From: Tillus elongatus
Lineage: Eukaryota; Arthropoda; Insecta; Coleoptera; Cleridae
Assembly: GCA_964006375.1 (NCBI GenBank)
Contig: OZ023267.1
Location: forward strand, 80,547,682 to 80,611,681
Reading direction: 5' to 3'
Length of the DNA stretch: 64,000 bases
The position numbers and the translations under genes were made by a program. This document shows positions 55,013 through 64,000 of the stretch, one piece after another. Under the pieces are notes generated by a model. That model was not told where the DNA came from. It made no database searches and was given only the letters and a program-made list of their open reading frames with translations. Each line of letters opens with the position of its first letter. The first letter of the stretch is position 1.

Positions 55013-56850
55013 ATGCTAAAGTTAGAGCCAGATAGGTTGCTAAAAGATGAATTAGAATTTAAAATTACAATTAGAGGAGCACAAGATCATGGTACAGTTA
55101 AAGATCTGGCAAAAACTCTTCGGATATTGATAAATTTAGAAAAGGAAGGTCATACTTTGCCTTTGGTTTATAATTATGAAGCTAAAGATGAAGTCTCTCT
55201 TGGTGAAGCTAAGTTATTTGAATTAAAACAGAATTTAGGGGAACCATGTTCTACAACTTTAATTCGTAAGGTTCAGACTAGACTTAATCACACGTTGAAT
55301 AGATTAGAACGCATTGAGTCAGATGATAAAGCTGATAATGCCCAACGTGCAATATTGTTGTCAACGTCTTGAGAATATTTAACCACTTTTAACGAGAAAA
55401 TGGAAACTTTCCAAATCGAGCAATTGCAAAAAGCACCAATAGATATTACATTTCAGCTACTCAATCAACAACCGTAAAAGTCAATACGTCGTCCCAAACA
55501 TCGCAAGCAACTCTTCATACTTCTTCAGAGCAACCAGAGCAGACTTCCACGGTGCAACTAGCAGACTTATCAAGATTGAAGGTCGAGACAAAATCGGTTG
55601 ACATTTCTGACTTCCACATTAAATTTTCAGGCGAAAGCGATGCTTTATGTCTAGATGCTTTCCTAGAAAGAGTGAGTAACTTAGGCAATCTAGAGGGCTG
55701 ACCAAAAATAATTTATTCAAGGGTGCGGTAGAACTGTTCGAAGGCAAAGCTCTCATTTATTTTCAGTCATTAAAAGAACGAATAAACGACTGGAATACTC
55801 TTTGTAACCTACTTCGAGATGACTCGTGACCTCGTGACTATAATGAAAAAATCTGGCAGCAGATTAAAGAGGGGACCATGGGAGATAGTGAGAGTATTGC
55901 AATTTATGTAGCGTACATGGAGATGAATCGCTTAAATTGAAAATTATCAGAAAAAAGTATTCTGCCCTTTTATCAAAACTATTTAATCTTAATCGACATA
56001 GACTCCTTTAGACCTTTTAATAAAATTGTGTAGAAAAATCGAGAAATTGCTGCTTTAGAATTTACCCCACCATCTTTTAGTAAAAAAGTTGTTGAAATAG
56101 GTTTGTCCTATAAAGACCATAAAACTTTAAAGAAAAAAAATGACAATTTCGAACTTGAAAAATCAGTTTCAACCAGGAAATAAAATGGACAGTGATAGAC
56201 AATCCAGACGTAATAGAAGTAAAGATCGTAGTAGGAACACTAATGCCTAATCATTCAGCTAGAGAAGTAACTCCAGGTGACGCAGATCTAGAAGTAGGGA
56301 AAAAAGTCTAGAAATAAACAGATTTAGATTGAATAGTGTAGAAAGAAAAGGGGGTGCAGATAGTTATCGAAATAATAGAGATGGAGTATGTGATAATAGA
56401 AGTATCGACAGGTATCATTTTAATAGTAGAAATAATAATAGGTATCATTTTAATTTTTAAAAAATAGTACGGATAGATGGGACGAACGTAGTGATTCTCG
56501 TCAAAGATCTTACTACGAAAAAGACAACTCTCTGAATAGCAATCAAAATTGCTTTAGACAAAATTTATATAGTGGAGACAATCCAGGCAGACAAAGTAAT
56601 CACATTCGGAGTCACATTCGTGAAAGGACTCCCGACAGACGTAACAATTTGAAATCACTAGTTATAAGTGTAGAGAAAAAATCAAATAGCTCGTTTCTGT
56701 ACATCTCAATTGGAAAACTGGCCACGAAACTGATTCTAGACCATAATCACGTTTCGAAGAATTCAAAATCGGTCACTCAAAATGTAAATGAATACTATAG
56801 GTATATAACAAGAATTATAATTTTACAACACTCATAGCAAACTAGTCCTT
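55013..56850 (+). pseudogene. Gag of the 55-59 kb gypsy fragment
   Basis: An open stretch 55013-55372 (LLKDELEFKITIRGAQDHGT, VKDLAKTLRILINLEKEGHT) matches the N-terminal domain of a gypsy-like Gag in insects. After a stop, capsid text follows in changing frames (FHIKFSGESDALCLDAFLER near 55610, ALIYFQSLKERINDWNTLCN near 55755, NREIAALEFTPPSFSKKVVE near 56040). The tail 56180-56640 is rich in Arg, Ser and Asn, and KCRE near 56672 begins a decayed zinc knuckle. Numerous stops. Confidence 0.75.
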
Positions 56851-56922
56851 TTGTATATGCTTTCTCAAGTAGATAACGATGAATGCCCTTACATTTCTGT
56901 CTCAGTTTATGGTTATAAAACT

Positions 56923-58035
56923 CGGGACGCAGCAAGTGCGTTATGGTAGTGAATTTTCTTAAATATGTTTTTATTGCAAATATGTGTGTTTCCTTTTTAA
57001 GAAAGCAGGCATCAATTTTGGTTACCAGTATAACCTATATAGTAAAAACAATGTGCCATGTTTCATAAAAATAACTTTATTGTGTGAAAATGTACAAAAA
57101 TTTCCAAAAGTAAACTTAAAGTGTTTCCGGAAAAACTCGTTTCTTGGTCAACCTTATAGGTTAATAGCAAATTGAGCTATTCAAATTTGAAGCATTTAAT
57201 GAAAATTCGCTACCATAACGCACTTGCTGCGTCCCGAATTTCTTTTCTTACAAACATGCATCGCTGAAAAATTCAAAAATGCAATAACATAAGGCATGTT
57301 TGATTAAAAAAAAAAGAAAATTTGTATCACCAACGACTTATGGGCCATCCTGTGATTGTAGAAATATTTTTTAAGATGTAGCTCAAGACACCCTATAATT
57401 AATATATACAAATTTTCTTCATATCTTGTATAATAACGGATATATTGAGCTTTATTGATTTTTTACGAAAATTCGACAAAAATTATATACCATTAAACGA
57501 TAAACTCTAAAGCTAAGGCTACTGCCAAGCATCAGAGAAAGGCTGTATTTGAAATGAATTTTCTGGAAACATTTTAGTAAAATGAAGGACAATGACGGTT
57601 GAAACTAAGACTTCAGAGTTTGTAAAACATCCTTCTTGAGACATTTGATTTCCATATCCCGTATTAGATTCAAGTTCTTTGCCTAAATGTTGCCGATTTT
57701 GACGTTTTAAATCGCAACTTTGACGTTTTGAGGAAAACCCCAATTTATTTTTCTTTAAATGCCTATAACTTTTTTGTCTTTTGACCTACATAGCTAAATT
57801 TTGGTAGATAGCTTACCTATAAGGATATTAACTAGCGTACCAAATTTGGTTGCCCTTACTTTGTTAATTCCGGAGATATAAATTTTTTTCGAAAGAAAAC
57901 ACAAAATTTTCCGGGAAAACCTGGACAGATTTTCCTGGATAACGAACTTATCCAAGCCATTTGCAAAAGGAATTTTTCCACCAAATTTAGTCAAAATCGG
58001 CCTATTATTTTTTGAGTTATCGGTGTGATACATAT

Positions 58036-58080
<45 letters not shown>

Positions 58081-58227
58081 TATATATATATAAACATATA
58101 AAAATTGAAACTGACCCCGGATATGTGTTCTAGGGGGCCTAGTTCGCGGTCATTTGAAGAAATTTTTTCAAAATTCAAAAGTCGGGATCTCCTCATTAGT
58201 GAATTTTTTTTAAGAAAATTCACTAAA
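56923..58227 (-). mobile_element. TA-MITE family, full-length copy inserted in a protease gene
   Basis: Module D 56923-57236 (CGGGACGCAGCAAGTGCGTT to CTTGCTGCGTCCCG), module C (ACTTATGGGCCATCCTGTGA at 57337), unit B in reverse (CGTTTTAAATCGCAACTTTG, CCTGGATAACGAACTTATCC, GTTATCGGTGTGATACATAT), interrupted (TA)n 58028-58092, unit A (CCGGATATGTGTTCTAGGGG) and hairpin end to 58224. The host reading frame on both sides defines its limits to within a few bases. TAAAA occurs at both edges and may be the target duplication. Confidence 0.88.
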
Positions 58228-58860
58228 ATGTATGGTTTGTTGGATTCCGAAGCAAATAAAATATTTTTGGGAGCAGAAGGATATTCTTTTTTGTACAGTC
58301 TCGGTATAAAGTTACATAAAACTAAAGACACTAAATCCATAGTTGAAAATAACGAGGTTATGGAATGCATTGGTTATATGACCATCCCAATTAAATTGCA
58401 AAACTAAATTCTCATTTTTAATGCTTACGTTATGCCTCAGTTAAGACATACATTAGTCCTTGGTACCACCTTTGGATAAAAATGAGTCTAATACCTGATT
58501 TAAGGCGTGGTGAATAGTTTTTAGGAACAAAGATTTAACCCCATCAGATTAACTCTATAGGTACAGCAGATGACTTAACATTACAACAACGACAAGAATT
58601 AAACCAAGTAGTTAATAATTATTTCGAGTCTATTAAAGACATCAAACTAGGATGCACTTCTCTTGTCGAATATGTTATTGTATCAAATAGTCCACCAATT
58701 AAGTCCAGATAGTACCCAGTAAGTCCTGTCATGCAACAGAAAATTGACGAGGAAGTAACAAACATGTTTGAGTTGGGTGTAATTAAAAGAAGTTCAAGTG
58801 GATGGAGTTAACCTATATTAATGATTTCCGGGATATTTGGGATAATAATCACTACGTAGA
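58228..58860 (+). pseudogene. Protease and start of RT of the 55-59 kb gypsy fragment
   Basis: GLLDSEANKIFLGAEGY corresponds to the retropepsin active site (D-S-E where D-S-G is expected), followed by IPIKLQN and VMPQLRHTLVLGTTF. Later DLTLQQRQELNQVVNNYFES, TSLVEYVIVSNSPPIKSR and VSPVMQQKIDEEVTNMFELG with VIKRSSSGWS are the usual run-up to gypsy RT. The strand preceding the insertion ends ECPYISVSVYGYK at 56920, so the protease reading is continuous across the inserted TA-MITE. Confidence 0.8.
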
Positions 58861-59082
58861 TAAGGAGAACTAAAACTGATTCAAAATGTTAGGCAACGTT
58901 TTCGAAAGTATATATGTTTCTAAATATAGTAATAATAAAAAGTTTTTGAATTTAACCCAGCCGCCTATGGTGAGTCTATTGATAGATCACTTTACAAGAA
59001 AGACCAGCAGAAGTACGTCCGATAGGTAATAAAATAATTCAGGTGTTTCCGCCAACTGAAATATGTTAATTTGTGTGTTGTT
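58861..59082. other. Short noncoding stretch
   Basis: No recognised feature between the RT truncation and the inverted repeat. Confidence 0.4.
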
Positions 59083-59290
59083 GGACCACCCTCAATCGTT
59101 ATGTACCGACTACCTGCACAAGAATATAAGCAGAGTTGTAGATTTAAGGTATTTAGAATTATGCATCTTCTGAAGACGCTTACTTGGTTAGTGACACGAT
59201 CGTCAGGTTTTTTTAAATGTATTGTGGTGATTTGGTTTCTCCAAGTGTACTTATCAGTGCTCATCGCAGGTTCCAATCTTCACTTAGTGA
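59083..59290 (+). repeat. Dispersed repeat with hammerhead-like boxes, copy 4 (right of an inverted pair)
   Basis: Plus strand: CTGAAGA (59170-59176), CGCTTACTTGGTTAGT, GACAC, then GATCGTCAGG, TTGTGGTGATTTGGTTTCTC and TGTACTTATCAGTGCTC. It is complementary to 54575-54780 over about 200 bp with visible divergence. Confidence 0.7.
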
Positions 59291-60677
59291 ATTATGGCTT
59301 TCAGGTCTATGGAACTGAATCTTTATCGTAAGTTAAGTTGTAAAATTAGATTAATAGGTACATATTTCGCTTTTTTTAAATCTTGCAAACGGAAATCGGT
59401 TTTTCCAGTTTCATTAATTTCAATTTTAAAATTTCTAGCAACACAAAAGTAAGTAAAAAAATTGAACATTTTGCTAAACAAAAATGGCTGGATCTAGAAA
59501 TGCAATATCTGTACTCAAAAGTAGTACGTTAGAAATACAGATATAGAGTTTGTTTAAAAAAAATCCTTCATACCCTTCTATATGAATGCTATTTTAAATA
59601 AAATATATAATCAGAACATAATTTATTAAAATTTCAAAGAAAATTATGTGGCTTGCTCAGCGGAGATGTGAGATTTAACGCAATTCTTAAAAATATGTGG
59701 GCTCAGGCCTTATAATTTAGGTGGGTCAAACTTACAAATGAAAATCGACACTCTGTTAACTTCATTTATTAATAAAAAGGTTAATTTATATAAAACAAAA
59801 TGATTATACGTTATTGTGATATATTGTAGCAATTCTGATTGAAATATTGAATTTAAATAATAAATGCAGATGAACAATGTACTTAACTATCGTCTCTGTT
59901 GTGGCGTTCCTTGGACTCAGTGAAAATGCGGAGGTTGAAGCTACTCAGCGCTAGCTAAACTTCTCAAGATACTATGGGGAGCACTCAAGGCTATCTTGAC
60001 TATTGGGTGACTTCGGCAGGTGCTCTGCTTGGCCTGGCATCGAAGGGTTACAATGAAGATGTTAAATGAGGCACTTCAAGCACTATTGTTGGATGGTGCT
60101 CTCAAGATACAGACGGGTGTTTCATTACTAAGCATGTTGTTCCATTTTTAGAAAGAAATGTGTCTTGACCTATTAAAAAAGCGTGTCTTATCCATCGGGA
60201 AAAACGGTATAGCTAAAAATAATTAAGTTTGTTTAAATACATTGTTGAATTTGAGGTTATTCATCTGCGACAGCTTGGACGGTCTTTACGTTAAGAACAA
60301 GGTTAATCTGCATGATAATTGTAAAAATATAATTATTTACTGGCAATCAAATTGTACGAGAATACCGCTATAAGCTATCACAGAACAAGAAAATCATTAA
60401 AACAAAGCAATCGTATAAGCAGTTATTGTTGCAATTCAAGCGAGCGTTCAATCAGCATTTAACCTAACTAACTCACCTCATATGAGCGTGCTGCCCTTTT
60501 TATTAGCCTATAATGGCTCTCGACATTTTAACTAGCTAATACTTTCGTCCAAAGAGAGCTAGCAGGAGGCGGCGTGACTTTATATGTCCTTTTCTTTTCT
60601 CTCTCCACACACGCAAACGAAAATGTTAAGCGCGACCAACTAACAGTTCTAAAGTTCATTGCTCTCTCATCAGAGAG
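59291..60677. other. DNA without a recognised feature
   Basis: AT-rich to 59860. From 59890 to 60130 it is less AT-rich (TTGGACTCAGTGAAAATGCG, TCTGCTTGGCCTGGCATCG) but has no frame over 60 codons. 60540-60660 contains CT-rich runs. No transposon hallmark. Confidence 0.4.
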
Positions 60678-60950
60678 AGATATCTCTGAGGCCTAGGGTT
60701 GAACACACTGAGACCTCACAGACGACATCCGGCAAAATGTGGGGAGTAGGCAGACTGAGGCCCCGTAATCGAGCTACAACAACCTAACCCACCTTTGTCC
60801 ACCGCTCTAAGGAGTAGGCAGATTGAGGCCTTATAGAGTGTCCTTACATATTTCCTTTACCTTTTCAAAACGGCTTCAAAAAAGGAGCCGAAACGTCGAG
60901 TTTTCATAAATTCTGGACGCGGTTCAACCCGAGAATCAAATATGTCTCAG

Positions 60951-60955
<5 letters not shown>
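60678..60955 (+). mobile_element. Solo arm of the palindromic element
   Basis: ATCTCTGAGGCCTAGGGTTG, GAACACACTGAGACCTCACA, TGGGGAGTAGGCAGACTGAG and CGAGCTACAACAACC are followed by a single 70-bp unit (GCTCTAAGGAGTAGGCAGAT), then GGCTTC-AAAAAA-GGAGCC-GAAACGTC and the end AGAATCAAATATGTCTCAG next to (TA)n. It equals one arm of 11820-13049 with one repeat unit instead of six and a more decayed hammerhead-like box (TTTCAAAAC). Confidence 0.85.

Positions 60956-61035
<80 letters not shown>
60956..61035. repeat. (TA)n tract between the solo arm and ERV2
   Basis: Pure TA with a short (AC) tail (TATACACACATATA) before the LTR of ERV2. Confidence 0.95.
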
Positions 61036-61044
<9 letters not shown>

Positions 61045-61045
<1 letters not shown>

Positions 61046-61317
61046 GTTACAACCCTGTATATTCTCAAGATCATACAAAATACGACGAACCCGGAAACCA
61101 TGCATCATCAGTTTAGTGACTTGTGCAAGAATGCTGATTAAGACGTTCGCGTTTATGTTAATTCTATAGAACATTATTTCATTCAATCGCTGTAACTCTA
61201 GTTGTTCACATGTTGTTTTTAATCACATATTTTATAATAGATTTTAGACTGTAATAATTGTACTACTTAAATAAATAAATTAATTTTTTCGGACAATCGC
61301 TTACGAAAAACCTAATT
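61045..61317 (+). repeat. ERV2 5' LTR and primer-binding site
   Basis: Starts AGTTACAACCC after TATA and ends CCTAATT, the ends typical for the 17.6/gypsy group. AAATAAATAAAT near 61270 can serve as a polyadenylation signal. The PBS TGGCGCTGCTAGGG begins at 61317, overlapping the last T, as in ERV1. Confidence 0.75.
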
Positions 61318-61757
61318 GGCGCTGCTAGGGAACAGTATTGCACGACGAGGCCTAATTTTTGCAAGCTTTAAATCTTCGTAAAATTAGTTTCGGTCTTTTT
61401 TCTAAAAGTTTATGTGCAACATCGAATATCCACACCGGTGCAAATCAGTCCACACTGCCAGAGATAAATCAGCGAGAAACCAATAGCAGAAGTACCCACG
61501 AGCTTCCTGTAAATTTCTTCCAATATTTTCATCTGTGCATTCATATCGTATCTATTTTACATTTATACCTTATATAATTTTTTTCAATAACTCCTATTCG
61601 CGCTCTATTTTTCAACTCACCCTGTAATACTTAACAACCATTACTAGTTCATGTATGTTGTGTAATGATAAGAGATATATCGCTTATTAGGAAAAGAGAA
61701 CCTATATTAGAATTAGAGGAAGACAATTTTAATCAATTAAGTTTAAATAAATTAGAA

Positions 61758-62860
61758 ATGGCAAATAATCACATTGCTGAATTTTCACAAGCTGCTATTA
61801 TGATCCCCGAATATTCCGGTAGACAGAATCATCTTGCTTATTTTATTAAACAATCCGAACTTTATATTACTAGTTATAGAAGGCCAGAAGCCGAAACACA
61901 CGCAAATCGAATGTTACTAGAATTTACAAAAGCTAAAATCACTGGTAACGCTCGTGACGTGTTAATTAGTTTAGAAAACCATACATAGGAAAATATAAAA
62001 TTTGCTTTAAAAAATCAGTTTTCGGACCCCCGTACAGAAAATCTTTTATTTAATGATTTTACTAGTAGCTTTATTACTAAATCACAAACTACTCAGGAAT
62101 ATTTCAATTTAATTAAAGAAAAACTAAAGATCTTAATTGAACATGTAGATATACAACATTTAGTTAACGATGTAAACACTTACAAAAAGAATTTTACCAA
62201 CAAAATGCAGTGGCAGCATTTAAAGCGGGTGTAATAGAACCTTACTTCTCACATCTTAGATTAGTTAGTGTAAATACTCTTGATTCACTCATGTTAGAAT
62301 GTAATAGGATAGATAACGAGATTATACAGACGATTTTTATTAATAGCCTGAGAAACAAAAATAATACGAAAACAAATCATAATACAACTATACAACATAG
62401 ACAGACGTATACCCAAAAACCAATAAGTCCAGTATTTCCCCAAATTTACAACAAACCACAACAAATCACACAATAAAGGCAACCGTTTCTTTCTCAGCCA
62501 ATTTTTGAAATAAGACCCGTTCAAAGTTTTAATAGAAATATACAACATGCCCCAACTCAATTAAGTAGAGGAACGACACCCATGTCAATAAGCAACCAAA
62601 CTCCCTTAGGAAATACACGACAAATGCCCCAAAGAAACCACTTTATACCCCAATCTAGGCCCACCTTTCAACATCGAGAACTCTTTAACCAAGAGGACCT
62701 ACCACTAGATCATTCTTAAGAATGCCCTTATGACGACCAACCCTCTGACGAATATATAGAGCCACTAGAATTTCCTGAACCAACTGAAACTTTTACAGAT
62801 TACAACACCAATCCAAATCGGGATTTTCACGAAACAGCCTCGGAAAACTAATCTATTTAG
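61758..62860 (+). pseudogene. ERV2 gag
   Basis: The likely start at 61758 (MANNHIAEFSQAAIMIPEYS) aligns with ERV1 gag. HLAYFIKQSELYITSYRRPE, EFTKAKITGNARDVLISLEN follow, a stop at 61986-61988, then NQFSDPRTENLLFNDFTSSF in frame, and after a frame change 62210-62476 (AAFKAGVIEPYFSHLRLVSV). Further stops near 62475 and 62717. The C-terminal part is rich in Gln, Asn and Pro, with no zinc knuckle seen. Confidence 0.8.
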
Positions 62861-62879
62861 ATATAAATAATATTGTTAA

Positions 62880-64000
62880 TACCCCTAAATTACAGGTTTT
62901 TGTTATACCAAGTCTAAATTTAAAAGTATTGATTGACTCCAGAGCCTCAGATAGTATTATAAATCCAGGACCGGCTTACGAGTTATTTAAAAAAATTATT
63001 TAAAAGGAACCATTTTCAATGAAATCAGTTAACCCATGATGAAGACAACGTAAGGTATCCTATTTTACAAGCATTTAATGTTAATTACCAATTTCCAATG
63101 CGTGTCATGCAATGGCACCATCGATTTGACGCACTTATAGGGTCACCTCATCTTACAAAATTAAACGGAAATATCGATTATAATAAAAAATTGTAACTAG
63201 AAAATTAAAAAATATTATTTTACCTTGAAATTAATCCACTCAATTTTACACCTTTCAAACAAATTTGCGAAAATTGTGTATCAGTCCCTGTAAATAAAGA
63301 AAAAGGCATAGTAGTTTTACCACGTATTGCAGAAACAAATGTTTTAATTTACGAGTCAACAGCTGAAGCAAAAGACGGGTATTGTAGAGTGTCTATAGAC
63401 GCCCTCGTGGCGCAGGTGGCTAGGTGCCATCCTGCAAAGCGAGAGGTCCCGGGTTCGATTCCCGGGCGAGCCAAGTTGACTTTGTCTGGAAAATTTATAA
63501 AAAATATTAAATGATGGGAAAGAATGTGCTAATGGCCTGAGATGCCGCAGCCAATAATATTAAAAAAAAAATAGTGTCCATAATAAAGAAAAATCGAAAT
63601 TCAAAATTTGTCGAAATACATTTTCAGGAACAAATAGATGTCGATCCATTACAAAATTACTGTGACGAACTACCTAAAATTTCAAAACATTTTGATGTAA
63701 CAAAAGTTTTAAGAACATATTATTTAAATACAGAAGAATATGAAAAACTTATTAATTTGTGTCGAAAGTATAATGATATTTTTTATCATGAAGACTCAGA
63801 TCTCTTTTTTACCAATGAAATTAAACATAAAATAAGAACTAAAGACGATAAAGTTGTTCACACCAAATCTTACCGGTACCATTTTCATTAACGTGAAGAA
63901 GTCCAAAACCAAATTCAAAAACTCTTAGACAACAAAATAATTAGACCCTCAATATCACCCTACTCAAGTCCGATATGGATTGTACCAAAGCGTCAAGACG
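62880..64000 (+). pseudogene. ERV2 protease and pol start, interrupted by a SINE
   Basis: VFVIPSLNLKVLIDSRASDS then IINPGPAYELF aligns with the ERV1 protease, but the active-site triad D-T-G reads D-S-R, so it is inactive. After the SINE, 63574-63891 is open (VRTYYLNTEEYEKLINLC-like linker, ENDIFYHEDSDL-like region) up to a stop at 63889-63891, then goes on to the first RT block at the window edge. Quoted linker text is approximate; the frame 63574-63891 itself is open. Confidence 0.8.
63398..63572 (+). mobile_element. tRNA-derived SINE inserted in ERV2
   Basis: A tRNA-like head 63401-63473 has an A box (TGGCGCAGGTGG at 63408) and a B box (GGTTCGATTCC at 63452-63462) with a perfect T stem (CCGGG/CCCGG). 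The acceptor stem does not pair, so it is not a working tRNA. The body follows (AAGTTGACTTTGTCTGGAAA, ATGGCCTGAGATGCCGCAGC) and an A-rich tail at 63562-63571. A 10-bp target duplication, AGTGTCTATA at 63388-63397 and AGTGTCCATA at 63573-63582, brackets it. RNA polymerase III promoter boxes are intact. Confidence 0.88.

Larger units (their letters stand above)
54781..58860 (+). mobile_element. Gypsy-type gag-pol fragment, truncated in RT and split by a TA-MITE copy
   Basis: The order is a short leader (with CTGGCGCTAAGC at 54810, possibly a PBS), gag (55013 on), an Arg/Ser-rich Gag tail, a zinc-knuckle remnant, a protease split at 56920/58228, and the first RT block ending at about 58810. The rest of pol and the 3' LTR are missing. 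No LTR was found; instead an inverted repeat pair lies just outside (54575-54780, 59083-59290). Confidence 0.8.
61045..64000 (+). mobile_element. Errantivirus-type LTR element ERV2, 5' part, decayed, runs off the window
   Basis: 5' LTR 61045-61317, PBS, gag from 61758, protease near 62930-62990, protease-RT linker 63574-64000. Every gene is homologous to ERV1 in the same order but carries many stops, so this copy is older. It is interrupted by a SINE at 63398-63572. The last bases encode [17 protein letters not shown], the first RT block. Confidence 0.88.

Noticed and set aside
54575..59290. Inverted repeats as TIRs of a single 4.7-kb DNA transposon carrying gag-pol
   Set aside because: The content is a truncated gypsy element, and related repeats occur alone at 1800 and 9280, so a composite formed by chance is simpler.
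63401..63473. A tRNA gene
   Set aside because: A and B boxes and the T stem are present but the acceptor and anticodon stems do not pair. A body, A-tail and target duplication show a SINE.

Overview
The window looks like animal, and more exactly insect, nuclear DNA. It is very AT-rich and almost all of it is transposable elements nested in one another. There is no bacterial operon structure. The one host-gene landmark I can support is at 18253-18331 on the + strand. It is a first coding exon reading [20 protein letters not shown] and onward, with an in-frame stop nine bases upstream and a GTAAGT splice donor directly after it. This is the N-terminal PAS-cap of ether-a-go-go (eag), the voltage-gated K+ channel of the KCNH family. 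I find no later eag exon, so 18332-64000 is most simply part of one intron of more than 45 kb, and 1-18252 is upstream sequence.

Layout. 1-3.2 kb: AT-rich DNA with a 257-bp MITE and a 78-bp tandem duplication. 3.3-4.7 kb: remnant of a non-LTR retrotransposon. 4.7-8.75 kb: mariner-type element M1 sitting inside a copy of a (TA)n-bearing repeat family. 8.8-20.4 kb: an AAT tract, many copies of that family, a remnant of a Cys-rich CXC-type protein, a 1.23-kb near-perfect palindrome built of 70-bp tandem repeats, and the eag exon. 20.6-25.3 kb: mariner M2 and more family copies. 26.2-33.2 kb: mariner-type elements M3, M4 (nearly intact transposase, DD41D spacing) and M5. 33.3-40.8 kb: a nearly complete gypsy/errantivirus-type LTR element on the minus strand with gag, protease, RT, RNase H, integrase and env, and LTRs that differ at about six positions. 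42.1-45.0 kb: a second non-LTR element. 45.4-51.4 kb: an LTR element on the minus strand with 1.38-kb LTRs, encoding only Gag, protease and zinc knuckles. 54.6-59.3 kb: a gypsy gag-pol fragment split by a family copy and bracketed by an inverted repeat. 60.7-64.0 kb: a solo arm of the palindromic element, then a second errantivirus-type element that runs off the window and is itself interrupted by a tRNA-derived SINE.

The recurring theme is a dispersed family, called the TA-MITE family here. It has a hairpin-forming end, a long internal (TA)n tract and a terminal ~315-bp module with inverted repeats (CTGGACGCAGCAAGTGCG). Its TA tracts have repeatedly been hit by elements that target TA or TATA: mariner elements, errantivirus-type LTR elements and the palindromic element. 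Several copies can be rebuilt on paper as one repeat split by a later insertion. The arrangement suggests that this family acts as a moving landing pad. That is inference; the nesting itself is read directly from the sequence.

Limits: homology calls come from reading motifs by eye, without a database search. Boundaries of degenerate elements are approximate.
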